This document shows, in pieces, positions 1 to 10,300 of a stretch of DNA of 64,000 nucleotides. The position numbers and the translations under genes were made by a program. The notes under the pieces were generated by a model. That model did no database searches, was not told where the DNA came from, and was given only the letters and a program-made list of their open reading frames with translations. The DNA comes from Echinococcus granulosus. Taxonomy: Eukaryota > Platyhelminthes > Cestoda > Cyclophyllidea > Taeniidae. The DNA is taken from contig NW_020170441.1 in NCBI RefSeq assembly GCF_000524195.1, positions 404,056-468,055 on the forward strand, read 5' to 3'. How positions within the stretch are numbered: the first letter of the stretch is position 1; each line of letters begins with the position of its first letter.

Positions 1-905
1 AAAATACGAAAAAATCCATCGCGTTAAAGGTACCAACGCATCCAGTTCCAAGGATTTTTGAATCGTAATTATTTGAAAATTCTACGGATATTACGGTTTA
101 GGGCACTGTTTAAACCAATTAACAGCATTTTGTCGTTAAACGGCCAAAAAATTCATATGTAAGGATGGCGAACTATCACTTATTTTGACCAACATTTCCC
201 GAGGATGTGTTTATCAAAACCTAAAAAGAAGTGTGCAGAAAGCAGATGCAAGCACTCAAGCGTAGAGACTTGAAAGTCTGTGTGCCGTGGGAGAGAGGCT
301 ATATTGTGGAATTTTCCTCTAAACCATATGACAATCTGCAAGACGATATAGAGGAGCAGATCTCAACATTCACACGTCACCCGATGTCAAACAATCACGG
401 GAAAAAAAAGCAGAGAACGAGAACGCAAAAGTAGTGACATCAGGAATAGCTTCATGTTATGCTGCAGCGCTAGAAGGCACAAGCCGGTTTGTCTGCTGAG
501 GAAGGATAGAAATTTTCAATTCTATGTATGAGCTCATAAAATCCAGAGGTTTAAGGAAATTCCGTGAAAAAAGTACGCAAATGTAATGGCATGCCAGGAT
601 GACATTTTGAGTGCTTTTAAGTGTCGGAACGCCATGTGTACCATTTACTAGTCGAGGAAAAATTGGGGCACCTGCCATGCTATACACGCATTTAAACTGG
701 AAATAACTAAAAACATGTTACTGCCACCCATTAAGATGGAGATATGATGAGTTGGATGGAGGTAACTCGCAATCAATTACCCAAAACTCGTTGAATTTAT
801 CCTCTCCCCATGCGACAAAGCAAGTGTGTTTCAGTAATCAACTGTGAATTGCGTTCTTAGCATCTTCGAGTCACTTTAAAGGCCGAAAACAGGTCGGCAA
901 CATAC
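1..905. other. XPR1 intron sequence, no exon recognised
   Basis: Lies downstream of the sixth XPR1 exon on the minus strand. A GTATGT donor ends that exon at 906, and nothing resembling the next family segment (the first membrane helix) was found. Short ORFs at 231-434 (plus) and 457-687 (minus) show no recognisable motif. Confidence 0.5.
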
Positions 906-3162
906 CTGAGCGGCAAGCGGAGGCACTCGAAGCCGTTTCATCGCTTTCTGGCGGTTCCCACCTTCGAGTTTCGTAAATGTTTCCTAAATCATTCCAAAAC
1001 AATAAGTACGAGTCTAAGAGAACATTTAGACACCCTTACCAAGACAGTGTAAAAAGTTGAGTCTGCGTATGGGATAATCAGTATCATTTAAGTTGTTAGA
1101 CTTAAATTAGGATCCATTGAAATGTTCATAGTGCTCCAACCATAGGACATACATATTTGTTTAAACACATATCCGAAGTTCAAATAAATATTCCATGTAA
1201 AAATAGGTTTGGCGGACAACAAATCGGTCCGCTTGATTAAAGACGATTGCATTTACACTTTGAAGACGGTCTGTGTAGGATACACGCCATCTCTCTGACT
1301 GTGGAACACTCAACTTCATCGAGATAAAAATTAATGTACCGATGCAAGTACAGTCCAATAGCACAATTGAAATTAATAAAGGATGGGTTTCGAAAGATTG
1401 AGGGGTTCTGCATTACGACACCTTTAGCAACTAGATAAGATTTTTGACCTTAACCCGGAAGTAAAACAGAATGTCACGGACACCGGCACTCATACATCTT
1501 AATGCTTTTAGCTTAAGTGATAACCATATATTTTTCGTCAAATTAATGCACTACATATCAAGATGTATCTATAAAATCACACACATTGAATTTGTTGCAA
1601 AATTAGTGGAATGATATTGGTGGTTTATCCTGACAGAAAAATAATGTAGGGCATCTAAGTGCAGTGTAGCGAAAAGTTGGGGTCATGTCATAGGATTTTA
1701 CAGATCATAAAATCTTGCAACAAATCCCTGGCAAAGGTGTTCTGTACTAAGTCAAAAAAGTAATGTAGAGAGCGTCATTGCCTTTTTAAATTACATGTTT
1801 ATTTGATATAGGCAAAATAGCAATAAAAAAGGACCCCAAACCGTAAAGGAATTGCCAAGTAATGTACGCGCAGAATCAATAGACATGATCAACACTGTAT
1901 CATTGAGAAAGCAAACTATACTTTTCACAGATAGAAAGAAAACATTAGACCAGGAATGAGTGAAATAATTACATCTTTCATGAACTGACTTGTGAGTTTA
2001 GCTTAATCTTTACGTTTTAAAGCTGCTGAAATCCAGGCAACGCAAACAGTGAGAACATATACAGAAAAAAGTCATTCTACATTGAAATGTGCATTCAAAT
2101 AGATAACTCAGAAAAATGATATAATCAGTGCAAATTATGAAAATCTGACATGTTGTTTATAGTTAGGACTTGTAGTTAAAATATGACAGCTAACATTCAA
2201 ACTGAAACAATCCCTTCATAATTACCTCGACTTCAGCTATCATTGCATCAACTGAATCATCTATATGGAATGGTTCTGCTGATACAGTATTTCTATACCA
2301 TTCCAGACCATTTGAACGTTGAAATAACTGAAAAAAGAAAAACGAGCAATTTTTCATGAAGAAATTGCAGAAGCAACACCCACAGAGACTACTCACCTTG
2401 TCATGCTTCTTAAGAATTTTTCTAAAACCCGTAAAGTTGAGGCTTTGGTAATTCTGCAGCAACACTAGACTTAGATAGAATTCACTCAATGCGAGTTTAA
2501 GATCATAAATTTTCAAACGAGGTGTCTCTTCATTCTGTCCAACTTGTCGAGACGCATGAACAAAACGTTTTTCGTCCTTTTTAAGTCGAAAGGTATTCCT
2601 ACGTCGGCGCAGCATGTCCATATCATTAATACGATGTACTGAACTGTGCGTGTATTCCAGTGGTCGCTCAGCATTACGATATACACTAGCATCCCGTGCG
2701 GGTTCGTTCTCGATGACTGCCGCGGGACTATTTAGATAGAGCGATGCAATCGGAGCTCGACGTCTTGTAGGAAAATGTCGGTCGCATTCGTCTTTTATTG
2801 CTGCAAATTTTCTCTTAGATTCAGCCAATTTTTCTTAAAACACAGTATTAAAGGTGAAAAATCTTACAAACCTGCAAAGAAATTATTTATCTTATCCAAC
2901 TCAGCTTGACACATAGCAAAAAACACAGTGTCGCACTCATCGAAATGCTCGCCGACGGTAACAGCATCAACGACTGCACAAAAAAATCAAGTGGAATAGA
3001 AAATACCTGGTAATTCTTCAAAATCATCCAGTGCCTTATAAAGAATTGCCTTAAGAGCCTAGAATTCATAAGATATGTATGATAAAGCCTCACTTCATAT
3101 TCGATATATTGCTTTCGCCACTCAGGCGTAAGATGTGCAGACAAATGCTCCGCAAACTTCAT
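906..3162 (-). CDS. XPR1: XPR1-type phosphate exporter, N-terminal SPX part (partial gene)
   Basis: Six exons read on the minus strand: 3162-3094, 3058-3007, 2973-2872, 2833-2397, 2327-2226 and 983-906. All have GT-AG borders and matching phases and give 280 residues. The start [19 protein letters not shown] is the near-invariant N terminus of XPR1 proteins. Later motifs [34 protein letters not shown] and [16 protein letters not shown] also match the family. The SPX domain binds inositol pyrophosphates; the basic cluster in [11 protein letters not shown] is the expected binding surface and is intact. The membrane and EXS parts must lie beyond the left edge, because the next exon is not found in 1-905. 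In the family the protein exports inorganic phosphate across the plasma membrane. The SPX middle (about residues 75-175) is longer than in human XPR1, with an Arg-rich insertion. The first three introns are micro-introns of 33-38 nt. Confidence 0.93.
984..2225 (-). other. XPR1 intron 5 (1242 nt)
   Basis: Connects exon 5 (phase 0, ending AEVE) with exon 6 (phase 0, beginning ETFTKLEGG). It is AT-rich, and nothing else was recognised in it. Confidence 0.75.
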
Positions 3163-5837
3163 ATTCTATTGCCAGTAATTTAGTCCAGTGTATAAAGCCT
3201 CAACCTCAAAGTGTATGTAACAGTGTCACTTTATTAAAGGAATAAGAGGAGCAAACACAAGCTAACCTCCGCACATGCATGCGACTGGTATCTCCAAAAC
3301 ACTGTAAGTGGAAATTTAAACCAATAAAAACGAGGACTCAAGGTCAAATGTGATAGTACAACAAAATTTTTGAAAAGAATAAAGAAAGTTTATCACAAAA
3401 AGAAAAATTTGCCAACATTTACTAAGGCAGTTACCAGTTCTTTTATGCAGAATGATTTACAAAATAATTACTGTTCAAAGTCTTTGCAATTTTTGGACAA
3501 CCAATGTAAATAACTAATTCTAGTAAAAATTGGAATAATTTATTAAATTATAACCATCAATTGTGTGCATTTATTTATTTTATGCGGATCTGTTATGCAA
3601 GACTGTGTTTTAACCAATGCTTCTTCGGCACTATAGCTTACTATTCCGCAGATTTTTGGTTTTTTTAATTGTGTTTAGCCAGGCAAGTATTTAATCCCCG
3701 CAGATTGTACTTCTTTCCTGCGATACACTATGTGGCTTCTAGCATTAGATCCTCAGGCATTCTGCAGCTAACCAGTGCATGCTTTTTCCCATAACAACTC
3801 GTCTGCCTGCGACTTCACTGAAGACTTGGAGTGCCAGTGAATCGTAGCGTCCCAAGACACTCTAAAAACGAAAAAAAGGAAAATGCTCAGGCAAAATATA
3901 TATTTAGCGCAGAGAAGGTGTCTGGGCTATTGGCATGGCCCAAAAGGCCAGCCCACCCAGCGAGGTACAGGGACGCTAATTCAAAGTACATAAGTGGCCC
4001 CTCACCAATGCCGAGAGATAAACCACTATCGTATCATAGAATCATGTACTAAATAATACGCAAAATCAAGTTAAAATAAAATCACGAGAGGGTGTAGCGC
4101 CAAAATGGGGTAATTTTTTGAATAGATCTCACAAACTGCATTTTACACACTAAGATATGCTTCCTGCCGTTGTTGGAAAGGTGCATTAAGGCACCAAAGT
4201 TTGGCGCATTTAATGAGTTGAATTTTCCTTAGCACATCACTTGCACAGGAGATACCTTTGCAATATTTTTTGTGAGCAGCAAGATAATCCTGCATTTTAT
4301 TAACTAGACTAAGAAGCAGCAATAATCCTTCGCCTATACATAACACTCGTAGTGCGTCCAGATCCAACTCTTTTTATTTGGCATTTTAAACCCCCGAAGA
4401 AACAGATTGATTTGATAGGCGCATGCTTATTTACCAACGTTAACAGGTCCGAGCACAGGTGTGGGGGAGTTTCAGTTTTGAACTCTTCCGCCAGATTTGT
4501 CTTTTCAAAACGCTCCTCACCCAAAGGGTACATTTAAACAGCGCAAGTGCTACAATATTCAATTTTCTAAAAAACTAGACTTTTATCAGGCAAAAATACA
4601 CCCAATTTGAGGGATACACACAACCAAGATTCTTCTTGGCACTAATAAATTTGATACCTCTTTTGATAATTTATTAGATAATTTTACAGCTGGCAAAGTT
4701 GTTGCCATTGCCACCATAATACTTATTTTGCAAAAGCCGTACCTGTGACCTTTAGGTCTTTTACGTTATCACTTTGAAGTGTTTCGAATTTGCGCTGTGT
4801 TTGGTGAATTGGTACATGTTGTGTGTATACATTAATATCATTACAAAACTAAGGGGTTTTTACTAAATTAGCACTTATGTTTAAGGTCGTGGGTTCATTT
4901 TATTTTTAGATTACGTGCCCTTAATCTTCAGTAATCTACTGTCTGGCATTTTCCCGCACTTACGCATTTCACAGCAAATCCAGTTAGATCTCTTAATAGC
5001 AATAATTAGTACTGGATGTCAAACTTTTCCACATGTTAATTCGCTTTTTACTACTTTTTGCACTTACTTTGGCATCGGATGTTTTGTCTTCTCACTAATT
5101 TGGTTTGTTAGTAATGGGCCTGCTGGGAAACAGACCTAATTATGGTATCTGCACAAAAAATTGCAATCCTACATTTTCTTTTCACGCTTGTGAAATAAAC
5201 GTTCTAAGTTTTTTACCACTTTTCTGGATTACTGACGAACTTCCTAACTTTTTTGTTTTCCTCACTTTCCAGTATTTATCGGATACTCATAAGCTATTAA
5301 TTATTATTGAACTAGTCTTTGAATGATATTTGTAAACCTTGGTTTTAAATAAAACGAAGTCTGATTTTATGCTGTGCCTGATGTTTAAATCTAGCCCTAA
5401 TGGTGAATTTTATTGCATAATTTTAGTTATATCTTCGAATGTGATTTGAAACCTCACTATGCATTCGAAAAGGAGTAAGCTACTTTTTATGTTTAATATT
5501 AAAGCGGTGCTTTGTGTACTCACTCTCTGTGTTACACTAAAGACATCTGATCACTTGTGTAATAGTGTTACTTCATCTCTGAAAGATGTCTGCCGTTGCC
5601 TTTGACTTCTATAATTTCTTCCACCCCTTTGCTACAAATCCTAAATTATGATTCAGTTTGTTTAGACTTATTGTATGTATCAATATTACACCGCGCTATC
5701 TTCACTCCTCCATGTATGGATTGTGATGAAGCATATTACTTCCCCCCGTATTTTAAACTAACGTATTATGCACAAAATCATAGAAACGCTTATAACTATA
5801 ATATCAACGGAATTGTGATTTAGTACTCAGCATTTGC
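3163..5837. other. Intergenic region upstream of XPR1
   Basis: Very AT-rich, holding one dispersed repeat copy (3844-4032). Short ORFs at 4915-5139 and 5105-5326 have AT-driven composition and no motif. The unseen first exon(s) of the DLG gene may lie in this stretch or up to 7337; none could be picked out. Confidence 0.4.
3844..4032 (+). repeat. Dispersed repeat family, copy 1
   Basis: Diverged copy of the family seen also at 8351, 9163, 15560 and 40145. It shares the head GTAGCGNCCC.AGAC, the centre ATGGCCC..AGGCCAGCCCAC and the tail region aagtggcccctcacca. It carries an internal A-rich insertion. Confidence 0.65.
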
Positions 5838-6380
5838 TCATAAAGTTATAATTTTCCTTGAGCTAGTTATCTTAAAGGTGTGCAACTGAAGGTTTAGATT
5901 ATCTTCAGGTATTCGGATATTATGCAGCTTAATTTCATATTCATTTAGAATGTTAATCTCATCCAGCATCTTGTTAGACTCAAGTCCAACAGAAAGTGAT
6001 GCCTTAACTTTTAAAACTAATGACAAGATTCTTCTTTGATTTTCGTTACTTTGAAAGCGCAGCAAAATTTTAAAATCTGGAACATAAAATAACCCTCGTC
6101 TTTTGCAAACGTGACAAAATGACGAAATGGGACGCACGTACGATGGACGACGCTGGACCTGCTTCATGATATTTTCTGCCTTAAAGTCGATCCTATTTAA
6201 TGTAGTGGAATTTAAATGAATAGATGCTGGCATAATAAGGTCTGTTTTTCTTAAAAAAATAGTGCACCCTAGTTTGTTAACTTTCAGTATCGCTTTTGAG
6301 TTCTCTCTCGAATCACCTCTTCTTACACTCTTTTTTACTAATATCTTCTGAGACACATTAGTGGAATCACTCACCAATGT
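5838..6380 (-). CDS. Orphan ORF of about 180 codons, function unknown
   Basis: Longest unexplained open frame in the window, on the minus strand, ending in TAA. It has no family motif I recognise. There is a C-x2-C pair in SSFCHVCKRRGLFYV, and the remainder is rich in Lys, Asn, Ile and Leu, ending in an amphipathic-looking stretch around NEYEIKLHNIRIPEDNL. The first in-frame codon at the upstream end is GTG inside a donor-like gtgagt, so a true start is unclear; the first ATG codons are internal (MPASIHL, MKQVQRR). It could be an exon of an unrecognised gene, a decayed gene, or chance in AT-rich DNA. By rough reckoning a run this long is expected in well under one of the window's frames. Confidence 0.35.
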   Translation of the reverse strand, partial: TLVSDSTNVSQKILVKKSVRRGDSRENSKAILKVNKLGCTIFLRKTDLIMPASIHLNSTTLNRIDFKAENIMKQVQRRPSYVRPISSFCHVCKRRGLFYVPDFKILLRFQSNENQRRILSLVLKVKASLSVGLESNKMLDEINILNEYEIKLHNIRIPEDNLNLQLHTFKITSSRKIITL

Positions 6381-7337
6381 GAACTTTTGGCCTTCATTTT
6401 ACTAAAATTTGATATCGAAACAGCAAAATCCCATTTATCAACTTTTTTATTTTGACTACCAGGGTTAAATGTCCTTCTTTATCGTGGGGTTACCAGTCCT
6501 CAAGGCGTGATTTTATAGGTGGGGTTTTGCCGAGTAATAGACTTGTTATGCTGATTTGTTACAACAAAATATCAAACATAGCTTCAAATTTGTGTTCTTT
6601 ACGGATTTATCTCAAAATGAACCTCTTTGTCCGTTTAAATAGTCTAGATTGCACATTCTTCAGGAGTCATCGACGCGTCAGGGTTAAGCATTACAGATAG
6701 GTGTTGCATTCGTTGATGTGAGGTCTCCAGTGGCTGCAGGTTGATTGTTTTTAGTGACCTGGTAACTTTGGTTATGCAGCCACAGTTTAAAGTGTACCCA
6801 TTGTGATGGAATGAGTGTCTTCCGGTAGAGTTGCTTGCCCTTCCCGCTTGCGCACAAATTCAGTGGGATTTGCCACGCCTCAAATGCTATTTAGGGAATC
6901 TCAGCACTTTCAAAACATTCAAAAGGAGCCCCAAAAAGTTATTTATAAATAAAGGAAAGGCATCTATGACTTGATCCAAACCATTTGATGATCGGTTCCG
7001 TAAGGAAGTCGTTGTCTTGCATCACTGATTGAAATCGCATTTTAGCCAAAAACAAAGGTGGTAGGCATAAATGGATCTTATTATGTGAAAAAAAAATTGA
7101 AATTTGTTCCTTTTAACAAGGGAATACTTTAGTTTGATCCTTAAGCTGAAAAGATTGACTCGGCTTAGCCACTTTGTTATGCCTAATTATGTAAGCACAA
7201 GGCTTCAAGATGTACATACGCGAGTTTGTGCCTTATCTATGACTTTCGGATGTGTATTAGACTCTTCCATGACTTCATCTTCTGTTGCGATGAAAGCTCA
7301 ATGACTCCGAATGCGTTCTCAACTATTTTGTTTTCAG
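6381..7337. other. Region just upstream of the first DLG exon found
   Basis: No convincing exon. The plus-strand frame feeding into the DLG L27 exon is open from before 7226, and an ATG at 7301 (MTPNAFSTILFSGAERALRE) would be in frame. An unspliced start is therefore possible as an alternative to the acceptor at 7336-7337. Confidence 0.35.
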
Positions 7338-10300
7338 GTGCAGAACGAGCTTTGAGAGAAATCATCGATTTCCGAGATGGCCTGGACAAGCGAACTGACA
7401 AAGAACTGATAGCTGCTCTTGATTGCGTGGTTGAGGTCATGCAAAATCACCTCTACCACGCCTACCTAGGTGCGTATGCTCTCTTTTTTACGACTTCTTA
7501 GATCTACTTAGTTCAAATGCTTGCAGAGATTTAATCTAGAGTTTATACAACTCGTCTTCATAAAGTGATGGTAACGGATTTATTTAACAGTGTCGTTATC
7601 GTGCAAATGTTGAAGGTGTGTGCAGTGGGAAGATTTGGTTCAATGTCAGCACCAAAACTCTAAAAATCAGTCCCTTGGTGTGCATTGTAATTCGAGTAAC
7701 AGATAAAAAAGTGAGCCACAAACGATATTCGTGAAAGGAATTAGTGGATGTATGCCCATATGTGGATGTGCATTGGGGTGGCAGTGTGCGGCACTTGGTG
7801 GCTCCTGCCTCATTCCAGTCATCAGCCAGCATGATCAGCCGAGGTGGGTCGGGTGTGGTGGCGACAACCGCTTCTTCTCTGGACACCGCATTACAGAATA
7901 CGAACTGCTGGCCTTAGGAGCCTTTCGAACGGTCCGCTATCGCACAGCGCAGCAGACCTTTTTCAGGTCGACCAAAAGTAGTCCCTTCGTTGTGAGAGTT
8001 TTTCGGGTTGCTACTTCAACGCAACGTGTCTGTACTCATCATCCTCCGTTTAATATCTAACTATGAGTGGATCATATTTATGTTCCTTTTAAATTATTTT
8101 GCGAATAAGAATCTTTCAGTAAATTTAGTAATTTTGCAACAATTTCAACATGTTGTAAGCGACACTTGCTCATGCACACCCCATTGTTTACCCCATTTTT
8201 AGTTAGCTAATCAAATGTTTGTAGAATTTTCGCTGTAACACCATAAAATAGTTGCGCGGATTATGTCTAAATTTACCAGAACGGTCTTTCTAGGAGCCTC
8301 GGTGCAAGTCTGTTAGCTTTTTGATGCGAAAACGCGGAATAAAAGACTATGTAGAGCCCCGAGACTTCTCTGAAGACGAAAGAAGACATAATACATAATA
8401 TACATTCAACATATAGAAGGTATTGGGGCTATTGACATCACCCGGAGGCCAGTCCACCCATCGAGGTACAATGCCCAAGGCAAAGTGACCCTTTACGAAA
8501 ACCGACAATTAAGCAAACAACCAAAGTATTAAGTAGTCCCTCTCCTCTTTTGAGCGTCGTCCACGGCGCTCCCCTTGGTCAACCGTCCGCGTCAGCCACC
8601 ACAACATGGTGTTATAAGCGAATATCCACGAACTGGCCGTGGCGGTCATCAAATTTCTACACAACCGATCCTCTTGGCAAGTCAAATTGATCTGGAGTTT
8701 CGCCCAATTTGGGAACTGGATTCAGAAACGGGGAATTGTGCTGGCCACCGGCCTAAAAGCATATTTATGTAAGGAAGGATGGGATTTAACATACGCCCGT
8801 GGGAGAAGGGCCTAGCGTCTGTTCCTCCTTGGCACGTTGTCTTCACTTCGAAGCTGGCCAGCTATATCTATCCGGGCTCTATGCAGCTAGTAGGGAAATG
8901 AAGGAGGTGTTGTAAGTTCACTTTATTGACGGCTTTATGCAGGTACGGTAGGGAAACTCGGTAACGGATAGTGTCGCTTTGTTTGTTAATTGCTTTCTTG
9001 TAGAACACGGAACTGGGGTGTTGCCAAAGATAGACGCCGATTTCAGCCCTTCTTCCATCCGTCGCATATATACTTCTTTTGCTCCACTAAGGTTTATCAT
9101 CCGGCAGTAGAAATCAGGATAGATGTCCTTTAAAATAGGGTTCGCTTTTCGCCGCCACCACTGTAGTGCCCCAACACTTCCCTGAAGACGAAGGAAGACA
9201 TAATACTCAGGCAGAATAGACACATTCGACATAGAGAAGGTATTTGGGCTACTAGTATAGCCTGGAGGTCAGTCCTTCCGGCGAGGTGCAATGGTCAAGT
9301 CGAAAGTGGCCCTTGACCAAAACCGAGGGTTAAACAACCAACTTATTGCAATTATATGGTAAATGGTTGGGTTACGGCAGTGTTGATGCTATTTTTGTTG
9401 ACATCATCGTCAGTTTTCTTGTCATCTTACTTTTTTAGTAATATGAGGTCTTTTTAGTTTGCTAGCTTGTAATCATTTGCATTACTTTTATATGAATCCG
9501 TCGTATGGCTTTTCTTCAATGACTATGACAACATTATGCTGATGTTTCGTGTTATCATTGTTTCACTTCACTTTACACCATTTGAATAAATCCGGCTTGA
9601 TTAACGTACAGTAGTGTACGCATTTTCCTTTCATGGATTACAAAAATTAATGTTTCGACAGCAATAGAATACGCGGAATATATTATTTTCATTCAGCCCT
9701 AATTCCTTCATCCACCCTGTCAATCCAAATAGGCACGTCTGCACTGCACCAAAGCGGGCGACTTTGTTAGCCGAGAAGAAAACCGTATTTGCGCGTGTGA
9801 ACTCACCAGTGACGCCTTAGTTACCCACTAAAAAGTCCGCCTCTCAGGCCCACCAATTACGTTGCATTACAATTAAGTAATCCCATATTCATATGCTCCT
9901 TTTGGATTGCATCCTAAGGCCTTTTCATGCAAAAATTCAATTGTTCGTCGTTTCACAAGAAACTGACCTATCGTTGTTTACACAAAACATATTTACTTGG
10001 TACAAAGGAAATTCGGTGTCTATTTTTACTTTCACCAACCGAATTGTTAGTTAAGAGTTCATGCACTGCCACCCAGAACGATGTACATTCGGGCGACATT
10101 GTATTTGGACTCTGATGAAACGTTAGAACCGGAAACTCACTAAATAAGGGCGTTGCTACGAGAATTTGTAGATTTACTAACTTGTCAATGGAGTCGGTCT
10201 TTTGTATTAAACTAGCTATTCATTCAACCGTTTACTAGTCATTCTAGTAGGATCTTCGCTCCTTTTGGACCTCAACCCTTATATATATTTTTTTTCTCGG

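Noticed and set aside
6371..6400. An ATG exon (MKAKSSH) spliced at gtgagt into the 5838-6380 ORF
   Set aside because: The only phase-matched acceptor creates a TGA at the junction.
7731..8060. 109-codon plus-strand ORF in DLG intron 1
   Set aside because: No splice borders, no domain, and the opposite strand is equally open.
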